Source: Dicaeum eximium (taxonomy: Eukaryota > Chordata > Aves > Passeriformes > Dicaeidae). Taken from it: DNA of 64,000 bases. Shown here piece by piece: positions 26,001 to 38,000 of this stretch. The stretch is from assembly GCA_013396995.1 (NCBI GenBank), contig VWZP01002396.1:811544-875543 (forward strand), written 5' to 3'. Position numbers and translations under genes: made by a program. Within the stretch, counting starts at the first letter, position 1; every line of letters begins with the position of its first letter. The notes below the pieces were generated by a model. The model had not been told where the DNA came from. It ran no database searches and saw nothing but the letters and a program-made list of their open reading frames with translations.

Positions 26001-29000
26001 GTGAAATGGCAGCTGTTAACAGCAACCAAATGTCACATCAGGAAAAAAGCAGTCAAGTAATGGCAGTAAGTAGCTTCTTCTGTGCTTATTAGTACAATAA
26101 ATGATATTGGTGGCTAATGCATGATCTGTTTTTCATTTCCTTGATGACACTTAAAATAAAGCTGATCTTGAAATAAGGTTATGAAAAATGCTCAGGAGAA
26201 TCGGCAAAATATTTTGTTTCTACTTTATTGCTTTATGAAGGTGTCAAATCTCTAAACTGAGACAGCAACTTAATACAAGTTGTAGCAAGAAAATATCTTT
26301 GGATATTGTAAATATTAAATATAAATTAATGTGAAGATAGTATTTTTATCAGCTCTGGAAAGGAAAATTCACTGACACTACTGGAGAATTATAAAAGGAA
26401 AATAGATAGTACATGCACCTCTACAACCCCAATGGTAAAATTAATGTGTAACCATTTCACTGTCCTTTCTTTTTAAAATTTTTTGAGAACATTCTTCTGC
26501 ATTCCATGTTTACTTTTTGTCTTGAAGACTGGTTGGCAATTTCTGTGCTTTAAAAGACTTACCAAAATAAATCTACGGTTTAAGCAGTAAAAAAACCAAA
26601 AATAGTGAAAAGGATAGAATATCTTAGCAGCAATAGAGTGCATTTGTAATATTAGGACTCAGTCCTGGTAATACAGTTTACAGATTGAAATTACAGATTC
26701 AGTAATTTCAAAAAACAGGGTACATGTAAATAGTTCTCTGAGCTGTGGCTGATATGTTGACAGTCTTGCCTCCTTTTTTGTGTGTTATTATTTATTTATT
26801 CTGTTATTTATTAATTAGATTTCTTTTTTCTTCTTGTCAGAAGTTAGGTTTTCCTTGAAGCTCTAAAGAAATCCTGAAAACCATTTTTTTTTGTTTATAA
26901 ATAACCACTTTTAAATAAACCTTTAAAGCAAGAAGATTAGAAATATGTCTCTATAAAAAACCAAAAGTTTCTTGCTGATATGTTGACACACTTTTATAAA
27001 ATGTGCATTTGCTATTCCTGTATTTTTATGAAGTGCAATTTAAAGGAACATAACTTTAATATATGTTTAATATTCATAATTCTTTTCATTTAGTTGATGC
27101 TAAGAAAAATACTACTTTTTAGTGGTTATAAGTACTGTAATTTTTTTAAACTCTTAATTTTCTTAACTTAGGTATCTTGGGTAATAGAGGCCAAGGCAAT
27201 ATATGCAATGGTAAAACTCAGGATGTATCACATATTGCATTTGGGTCAAAGATCCTTGGGCCACCTCCATCTTCAAACAGAAGAACCAATGCAAAGGTAC
27301 CTGGAAAGGTAAGAAGGACTAAATTCCACCAACACCGTTGGCACTTTTGCCAAGGAAGATATTGATAAGCAGAGGAGTTAAACTAAAGGTTTATTTCAGT
27401 GGCTGCCCCCAGAGAACTGTGATAGGTCATGGACCTCCAGTGCCAGAGATCTTGTAACATCCAGAGGAGGGCAAGGAAAATGCATGGGTGGCTCCAGCAC
27501 AGGGCATGGGTTTATTGAGCCCACAGGAGAGAAGGCTAAGGGGAAATCTAGTTGCTGTTTCCAGTGAATGCAGGGCTGTAGAGAAGCCAAACCTCTTCTA
27601 AGAGGTGCCCTGAAAGGCCAAGGACAGCAGGCCCTAATTGCAGGGAGGATCTGATTAAATATAACAAAGAAGTGGTTCAGCACTGCAGCTGAGTCACAAG
27701 AGACTGGAGAATTTCAAAACTTCTAGAGACATCAAAACTTGAATGAAACAGGATCTAATTTCAGCATCAAACATAAAGATGCCTCTTTCTACTGAAATTA
27801 CTCAGTGATTTCTTATCATTCCTACTTTTCTGAATTTTTTGTTCTAGACTGCTGAAATTTTCTGTGTGTCTGTGTCTGTGTGCATTTTTCCTTCTGATGA
27901 GAGCTGTAATGCAGAGCAGAAATTACATTTCAGGATGCTCTGGTAGTCAGCCTTACAGTAGCTCATGTGATGCTGTCAATTACAATGCCAGGGAACACAC
28001 CTGATCCCACTCTGCCAGCAACAAATATGCAGGATTTTGGAATCTGATCAGGACTACAGTTCTCATTTTAACACCAACAATGAGGGATCCAGCAAACTCT
28101 TGTGTAGGAAGTCACTTGAAATTCAGGATGTAAAATGATATTCCTTCCTCCAAAGAAGAAAAGCCTCCTGATGTCTAGAATAACTGCAAGTTTTATACCT
28201 TTTATTCTGATAGTGAATTCTAATTTTTTTCCCTTTTCTTTACATTGTTCCATTCATTCAGTGAAAAAAAAAAACCTCTGCCTGCTACTTGACCATAAAG
28301 ATTGAAGATACCACACTGAATAGAGCCTACCATGCAGTTTTCTGAAAAGATAGTGTTTAAAAAAATATTTGGAAATACATATTTGAAAAAGAAGTGTAAT
28401 TCACAACCTGTGTTTTACCCTTGAGTATTTTGAAAGCTGTTATACTTTTGTCTTTCATCAAGAAATAATGTCTTTCAAGGTAACAAAGACCTTGGGTAGC
28501 AAAACACCATGCCAACTTCAAAATTCAGGAATGCCAACTGAATCCATACCAGAAATTGAGAGGTTGCAGCTACCACTCTGGCCATGCAATGATACTTTAG
28601 ATCAAGGAGGTAAAAGAAATACTCTCCAAACAACTGCAAATGAATATCAAAATGGTAAGAGCATAAAGCAAAGAATATGTAGACTTTTCAGACTGCCAAA
28701 TTTTGCATGATTATGCCTTTGAATCTAGGACTTAACTCTTTGTGTTTCTAATCCTTTATCTACTTGATTAATTACTGAAGACGTATTCACTAAATCATGA
28801 CTTGTTCTCTTGTATGAGGGTGAATAAATGCTCATTCTCTCTGCAGCTATTTGTATTGTGAGTGATTGAGCCAGGGATCATCACCTGCTGGCAGTAGCCA
28901 CAATTTATACACAGGCTTCTCTTTCCTCATGCTGTGAAAGTAACTGAGCTGCTGCAGTGGTTCTTGATTGTTTTGCAGACTTTTGCAAGCCTGTTTTTAT

Positions 29001-32000
29001 AATTACTGTGGTTTTTCCTTCTTCCATATCTAGTGTTAAATTTTTCCTTCCTTGTGGCTGCCCTGGTCCTGCTGCCCTGCAAGATTCCCATGCTGTTTAG
29101 AAGATGTTTGCATCCCAGTACAATGCCCCATATTCACACAATATGAGTCTTCACAGGCATTTCATTTCTGCATTGCATTTCAGACCCTGAAATTCAGACT
29201 CAGAAAACATCTGTGAGTGGAGAAGCAGATTTTCAGCTCACCTCACCACAAGAACCATCACCAGACAAGAACAGTCATGAAAGATTATCTCTAAAAAATA
29301 CAGCCAAACCCACATGGGAGATAACTGGTGGTATGGTGCTCATTTTATGTTATTTTACATTTCAGTTCTATGTGGTCTGAGGGACTGTTGTAAATTTCAA
29401 AGGACCCAAAAGCAGTTCATATAAAAATAAATGTCTATGTTGTGGGGGATTATGGAAATCAAGCACCCTGCAACAGAATTGCTTTTGAGCATTGATAAAG
29501 ATTTGCAGGATTAAGCAGAGTACCAGAGCAGTGAATGAATATCAAAAGAAAAATTCCATGCTCTCATGATTAAATGAAAAGAACTAAAAAGAATTTATTC
29601 TTTAAATCCCTAATAAATTTAACACTGAAGACTCCAAATATGAAATGTACAATAAATTTTATTTGTCCCAGATAAGGATTTAGAATATTAACTACAGTAC
29701 CTCTGTAATATGGGGAGGGGAGGGAGGAAAGGAGGGAGAAGGGGTTGTTTGGTTTATAGAGTTCAGTGGTGATTTATTTCTTTTGTTATTCACAGAAAGA
29801 CACCTCAGCTTATGTTCTGGGTTTTTTCCCTTTCTCGCCTGTCTCCCAAAAGTGCATTTTTTTTTGGTCATACTTCCTCCAAAGTGGGATAAACTTGACC
29901 TGAAAGAAATAAAATGAGTGAACATTGTTTATGCCAATCTTATTTGCTCAATGCTGAAACCTTCATTATAATGTTACGCTGCAATTAGAAGCTTTAGCAT
30001 AAGTCTGACTGTGTAGAAGAGCTAATTAGATGTTAAGGTGATCATTCTTGCATTTATGTTGTTTCCTGCAGTGTTGTGATTACGTAGCAGTTTGCATATT
30101 TTACTCAGAATGTACTCCAAATTATTCATTACAACTGACATGGAAGTTATGAGTTAAAAAGAAATTCTAGTATAGTTTTTGTTGGAGAGGTAATGGGATT
30201 TTGTTTGGTCCAAAACTCTCTGTATCTTTCACTTGTGGACTATTGAAAGATTGCTACACTGACTGCAGGTTACAGAAGTTACTGAACTCTGTAACGAGTA
30301 TAAAATGTCATCTTCAAATTATACACACTTTTCTGTCTTCCCCCTGGATATTTCATTAAGAATAAGTACTGAGCTATGCAAAATAATGTTTGGGTTTTAC
30401 TTATTCCTAACTCAAGTATATTTCTTCAACAACTCTGGAAATTAATGTAGTTCTTTACAGGGCAGCTTAGACTAAAAAGGCAGAATATTAGGGCTATTAC
30501 TATATAGATAGTAATAATTTTAAAGTCTATTACTTGTATTTCTGAACTCCTTTTGGTCTGGACAAGACATTAAAATGGTGACTAAAGTGTAAGAAATTTT
30601 TGGATGTCTGAGGCAGAGCCAGGATTAGAAGTCAGGAGTTTAAGGCTCCAATTGCCTCATGTCCTCTAAACACTTGACAAAAACTGTTACTCTAAGATTT
30701 CTTTTCCATGTTTTGATAGTTCATTCAGAATTTACTTAAAATCTTAAAAAGCAAGCAATTTATCACATTGTTTCCTTCAGAATTCATTACACAATTTTAT
30801 CTGTAATGCCCTCTACAAATCAAACAGCAACAACTGCATTGGAAGTTATTCTAGAATGAGAATAGAACAGGTGAGATTGCAGTGTGGGAAGTGGGTTGTT
30901 ACTAAGTCAACAGACAAAAAAATTAAGCTTCTCCTCTCTAGTCTTTCCCAGTTCTATTCTCCTGAAGTGGGTTGTGCACTAAGTACATACCCTAGAGGGC
31001 TCTTTACAGTGGTCTGAGCTATTAGTGCATATTTGTAAACCACAAAGGTAGCATGAGACATGTCAAATCTAATTTTATGATGGTGAAAAGACCTTCTGAA
31101 TACTGAAGGAGTGTATGTTATGCATTTTGGTGTTAGTCTCAACACTGACAGGGAAACCTAATAAAATGTGTCTAGATTAAACTGTAAGGGTGGGTGCCAG
31201 ACTGGAAAGAAGACTTTGAAGTGCTGAGGTAAGAAAAAATACAAAAAGTTTCTTAGCTAGGTAACTTTTGAAGATTTTTTTGTTTGGTTTTTTTTTTTTT
31301 TTTAAATGTGGCAAGTAAAAATTTTAATATTTTTGCCTTAGGAAAAAGGGTAAACATCATTTTAGATTTACCAACCAAAATAGCTGGGAAAAAGATTCTT
31401 CATATCCAGAAGAGTTGTGTAGTTGAAGTTTGGGGATAAGTAATATTTATGTGGCATTTCTGTGTAGCACTTTCTGGAGTTGTGAACAAGGCAGCATCTC
31501 CAGGGCCAAAGACTTTCAAAACAATCTCAGTCTTGGTGGGCCAGATTCCTACAGGATAAATAATTGAAAATACTGATTTAGTGTAACAGAGTTTTTCAAT
31601 CATGTTAGGTCACAGAATCAGTTGGGGAAGAAACAGTTCCTGAGTCTTTGTTTTTGAACATCCAAATACTTCAGCCTCATTTGAAAAGCTCATTAAAAGA
31701 TCCCTCTTCTCATTTCATTTTTATAGGGGAAATGGTTGCTTAATAAAGGCAGCTTATATAGATAGTAAAGGATAGCAAAAGTATAAAATCTGTGAAATGT
31801 TCATGGCTGTGTTTTCTCTTATGATTTCAGTTGTTTTATTCATGTACCACCCTTCACATATAATTCAAATTGCCTATGAAAAATGCGTTATCAGAGGAGT
31901 GTGACAATCTTGAATGGTAGTAGACTGGAGAATTCTGCTCCAATATCCTCCTTTGAAGAACCTGTAGTTATAGATCAGAACTAAAAGTTATTTGGTTTAC

Positions 32001-35000
32001 TCAATGAAGGGTGTTTCCTAAAAGTTTTGAGTAGTCTCACTCATTTCTTTATGCTCTTGGAAAAACTAGTCCAAAATATTTATAAAATAAATTGAATCAC
32101 TTGCATGTTCAGCTTTCAAGGCTTATCATAATTAAAAGCACAACCTCAACCTACTACACTGTTTTAAACCACAACAATTTTCTAATATCACAAGAGTTTA
32201 CTTGAAAAGCCTTGGGGATTCTTACTAAAGATGGTCTTCATGAAGAGATTGAAAAATGGTCTTTTCTGGAACAAGAAGATGCAAGACATGGTCATACAAG
32301 ATAGTCCCAACTTTTCACTGGTTCCTGGATATTAACTGGAGTTTAGTAGCTTTACTAGGTGTCTTCAGTAAACTGGAAAAATCACAGCGACCCAGTAAGA
32401 AGACAGCTGTTTCTCCTGGCATCTCATTCTTCTTTCTTTTGCNGGTAATTCTGACAAAACTAGAAGTAAAATATGACAGTAAAGCACAAAACACCACGCT
32501 AGACTTACTCTCTTCTTTCTAAATAAAAATAAGCATTTTATTATTGCAGTACTACCTTATTATTACGTTTTTAGTATTTTTTCATAGAGTTTTTTTAATA
32601 TGGTTGATGGTAACTTTGTTTTATGGAGCTGGAAAGTTTCAATATCTAGTGAATAATCCACACCACACTACCTTTAATGAAGATAAGGGAGTATTGCATA
32701 CTTGAGCAATTCTCCGTTTCTTAGATGGTATTTGAGATTGGTTGTAATCAATCAAATTGACATTTTTTTCTATACTATCATTCCAAACAGTAAAATTTAA
32801 GTTAACAATAAGAATATAAAAATGGTCTTTTCATGTGTATCTGGTGCACTCAATCTTTAAATCCATTCCTGAAGTTTATTGTTTGTTTTAAAATTGTCAG
32901 ATTAGTTGTGGCTATATTCAGGGAAACCTGGTGAAACAGATATCTTTATACATTTTTCATGTCACACTTTTTTATCAGAGCAGTAGTTTGAGATTTAAAC
33001 CATAAGTTCTGAGTGTAAAAGTGTGGAATTTCAGCAGTAAAGAGGGAGCAGATTGTAATATTATGAACTTTCCACCAATGTGTGATTATTCTTTAGACAT
33101 CAGATGCAAAAAATGCCTATAGAAAAATATCAATGGCCATATTTAATAAAATCGTGCTTTCCTAGAATAAAATTCAGTTGTGGGTTTCAAATCTTGATAG
33201 GCTAAACAGTTTCAGGTTTGCAAATGGCAGATTTGCATGTCCTGTACCAAAGCCTGTAAACTTTTTTAGCGCTGTTTAGAATTTTTTTTTACTACCTTGC
33301 TGCACTTTGAAAGCAACCTGATCTTTTTCATTGTGTCCTCATCACTCTTATTCTTCTTTGATAGGCAAAATATTTCTGTATTAGAAAAACTTACTTTGCT
33401 GTGTAACTTTCTGAGAAAATGAGAATGATCAGAGTAGCTCACAATTTACGTATTTGGCATTGAAATTGTATGTTTCAGATAAATGGGTGTGTCCACAGAG
33501 GCTCACTGAGAGTATTCAGTTGGATAGGGAGGAGCCCTTCGGAGCTACTGGAGGTTCACCCTGCTGTGATTTACCCTCAGCCCAGAATGCCTCTGTTGAA
33601 CATCACTGCAGGGAAACAGCTGATTATGACAGGAATAAGAAAGAGGTTTTCACATTTTCATCAAAACCTCGATCAGCTCCTTACGGAAAGTCTCCAAATG
33701 TATCACCAGAAAGTTTCATTTTCCCGTTGGAATTGGAGCGAGACAGTAACGGAGAACTTGAGAAGGCCAAAACTGAAGATAGCTTTGAAGGAACTGACAG
33801 CAGTGAGGAGGTAGGCCACTTTGTACACTTGATAACTCTTGATAAAGCAGTCCTCATCCTAAAACTCCTAGGATGAGATTCTGTCTTCAAGCCAGAGAGA
33901 GAGGATAAATCATCTTTTCCCCATATACCCACAGGCAGATTTGTCTCTGTCAGGTTGCTGTGTCTAACTGGATACAGGACTCAATGCAGGTGAACCCTGT
34001 GTAACAAGCTGACAAAGGAAACCTAACTCTGTCAGCCCCTATGCTAACAGAGAGATGCCAGAACTGTGCATCATTACTGCAAAAAAGATTATAAGAAAGC
34101 CTGCATCATAGATTTGAGTGAGATCCAAGTCCTTTATGGTTGCTCAAGACTTCAGTAAATAAGACTTCAGTACGTCTTTTAAAACTGCAAATGGAGGCTG
34201 GTTTTGCACATTGACATTGTTGAAAGTGAATTACAAAATTCCAGCTTTTGAATGTCATTTGATTATTGGTATTTCTGCTGCATATCCTGTCTGAGCATCA
34301 CCAACTTTAATTCTTTTGCAAAGCAGAAATCTTCCATCAATGAAATTAATGAAAGAAAAACAATTTTTTAGTATATCTATCTAGTATCTTCTGATACTGT
34401 ATAGAAATTTGGTGAATTGTCAATGTATGCAATAATTTTATGATGTCATTACAGTAACTGCTAAAGTTCCTACCTTTATGAACATTCTAGTGTATTTCAA
34501 TTTTAACTATAAAATCTATTTCTTAGCATTTGAATCTATAGCTCACAGCAGAGAAAATGTAGCTGTGTTGCATAATAGCAAGATGGACTGAATTCAACTG
34601 TTTTACAAAATAACTGAGGGAATAAAACTATAAATTTCCAAATTTTATACCATTAATAAAACCGAGGGATTATCTTTTAGAATGTACTTTTCATGCTGTG
34701 TAATCCTGGACTCACTGAAGTCAGTAACAATCTTGGATCACTTTCATGTGCAGCAGGATTGCACCTCAGCTGTGAGAGGCACACTGCAGGTGATACTGCC
34801 TTACATCCTGTGTGGGAACATATGGCAGAGGAGCAGCATCGCAAGATGAGGATGAGGCCACTCTCATCCTTTCTTTCTTGGGAATAAGAACACTGAGGCA
34901 AACACTAGATGCACTCCTGCATTATTTCTCTTTCCATCTGTTCATTCCTGCTTGCTGATTGTTATTGAGATGGGGTATGAGTGAACATTATACACTTGAT

Positions 35001-38000
35001 TCATGGGATATTTTGCAGAGACATTGTTAGAAGCATGGATATAAGGTTAATAAAATAACCTCTAAAATTCTTAAATTGTATCCAAATGGTAATGAATATG
35101 ATACCATGTGATTACCAGAGCAGAACAAAGTGATCTCAGCAGGAGTTATTTCTTCTACATTTAAGTTAAAGATGCATTGCGAAAATGTGGAATATTAATA
35201 ATTCAGTGGAAAGACATCGTCATGGACACATTGCTTAGTTTTGGTTTACAGTTGTAATAAATTCTATTGAAAATATGATTGTCAGGTAAGATACAGGTTT
35301 CAGAGGCTACCAGCATTCAAAATCTGCCCTGACATTTTGAAAAGTATAATCAGCTTCAGATGTAAGAATATGTTTATGGTATAGTCAGTGTATTTGCCAG
35401 GAAAAGCAGCTGTTTTTCAGAATCCTTGTAAATTTAGGAACAGGAAGCAGAGATTAACACTTCAAAATCTCTCTTTAAGGTTATGTAAAACTGAATTGTG
35501 TAATGATGAGAGGGAACCAACCACTCTTGCTTTGTTTCCTAAATTTAGGATGACAACAGTGAACTCATTGAGGGTACTGAGAACATTGAGAACAGCCACA
35601 GTAGACAAGAAACGTCTGATTCAGCAGTTTTTGAAGACATCCCATTAGATAAGATGTCACAGAGAAATGAATACTGGAAGAATAAGGAACACAGTAAATA
35701 CAACTTTGAAGAGGCCATCTTATCAAAACCACAGAGTTCCACCATGAGAAAAACAGAATTTATTAGCTTTCAGAGAAGTTCAAATCCTATCGTTTCTCTT
35801 TCTCCAATTCAAAGTAAATCCAAATCCTTTAGATTAATTAGAAATGTATCTGAAGAAACTGAAAGATACGAAGGAGTTTCAGATCAATTTGAAAGATCTG
35901 TCAGTAAAACATCTCTTGAGAAAGTCTCAAATGGAAATTCATGTCTGACAGCCCAGACTTGTGTAAGTGATTTTTACTTTGAAATTGAATTACTAGATTG
36001 TATAAAGAAGCTATATAAGCTATATCCATTTGCATGACGTGATTAATAGTACATCTTTCATTCAGATATATTCTGGCTTCATCATAACAGCATTTATTGT
36101 GCTCAGTCTGTTGAAAGTTGATTTTGGAGGGGTTTGTGGCACGCAAAATAATACTCCAAATATAACAGTAATCACAAAGGTTTGTAGATAAAAAGCCCTG
36201 CAGTGAGCTGTGGGTATGGAAATCCAGGCACAGAGCTGGGAGGAGCAGTGAATTGGGCACCAGATTAAAGAACGGTGTCTAGGGAAAGCGTGTTCAGCTT
36301 TTCTGTGTGTCCTTGATGGGGAAATGCTCATCCTGCCCTGGCACAGATGCTTCAGTGCCTTTGTGAAATGAGTCTCTTTTAGTAGTGGTGCAGGGGCTGG
36401 GGTTTATGTGTCTCTCAGTGCTGTGAGGTTGTTTCTCAGACTGGGGATTCTGGAAATCTCTTCTGTATCCTGCAAGTAGTTTATTGGATACCAATCCCTG
36501 CACTTTTCCTGATAAAAACAGAACATCCTTTTCCGTGAAGGTTGTGGAGGCTGGTTTCCTTTGGGAAGGAAGTAGATTAGGAGGAAGCAAGGGGAATGAA
36601 ACACAGTAGTGCAAGTGAAAATCAGGAGTGCTGAGACTTTATTATCATGAGAAATATCAGTGACTGGTGATTTTAAAGACTATGAAAAGCAAAAAAAAAA
36701 AAAGCAAAGAAAATGCTTTTAATAGCAGCATATGTTCTATGTATTTATGATCTGGAAAAGACATTAGAATTGCCACTTGTGATGTAGAAAATGTGGAAGA
36801 AAGCAATGCATGGGTTCATTTCTATTTGGAAAGCAGATAATGTTTCTGTAATTTTCAGTGGTAGGAAAAGCCCCAGTTGATACCAATAATCTGATTCTCT
36901 TTTTCTTAGAGATGATAATATGCAGTGAATGTGTATGATAAAATTTGTTTCTGTTTTGCATTCTCTTACCCTCCCATTATAGTTTATAGGAATTTAATTC
37001 TTCTTTTTTCTAGTAGCTACTTACATCTTTGCAATTAAATGTATTCCCTTTTTCCTGATACTTTCAAGTTTTAGAAAATTGTTCCAATTACAGTTCAATT
37101 ATGTTTATTACTTATCATAACTGTGACCTATTTGTCCATAATAAATGAAATTATACATGTATTACTTTCCTGAAAGATATTATCTGTGTTTAATGCAGTC
37201 ATCAGCCTTGTCCTGTAGAACACAGCTAAATGTAGACTCACTAGGTGGATTGCAATAGTTGATTACTAATTTAGACAATAAGGTTATTACCATACTGCAC
37301 TTGTAGCTGTAAATGTATTGTACATGTGATTTGTTGCTTGTAAGTATTTTTTTTCAAGAACAAATCCTATTATTAATGTATAGAAACTCATTAGCTATAG
37401 ACTTTGTTTTATTTCTACAAAACATAAGATTAAAGTATCTGGCAGATCTAGGTCTTATACTTGATTTGATCAAGTCTTAAAATTTTGCACAAGCCCTTCC
37501 TTGGGGTTCTTTGACACTTCTTTTTGTGCTCATACGAGGGACTAGTAAAGGAAAAAAGTGCTTAACCAAGTCTTCTTCAATTGATTTGCCTGCTGCTTAA
37601 TATGCTTTAAGGACTTGGTTTCTTGCAATGTTTTATTCATGTTTTAATAGAGTTCTCTATTATTAAGTTCAAATATTTTTAATTAAGAAAGAAGTATAGC
37701 CCTCTGGGTAATATTGCAAGCATGTAGATAGCTGGTAATTAAAGTTTTCCACACGTATAACTACATTCAAACAATTCTGAATAAATCATTTGAACCTAGA
37801 AGAATGCAAATGTCATTTTATATGAAAAAAAATCCTTTAAACAACAGGTTTTATCAACCTAGCAAAATTTTTAAGTGCTTAATAAAAATACTTTATTGTA
37901 AGGGAAGGATATTCCAATAGACAAGATAAGCTTTTAATTGCTAAATGAAATATTAATTTTAGACAAATTTACGAGTATTGCAAAATTACTTCTTACATCA

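Noticed and set aside
27396..27683. A 95-codon open frame on the - strand as a gene
   Set aside because: It overlies the reverse complement of a diverged CR1 and shows no protein family features.
33454..33876. A stand-alone 140-codon gene
   Set aside because: It is exon 12 of CFAP20DC read through its acceptor and donor; the bases before 33479 and after 33810 are intronic.
35901..36331. Overlapping - strand open frames of about 90-120 codons
   Set aside because: They run across the end of exon 13 and the intron, lack splice logic and resemble nothing known.
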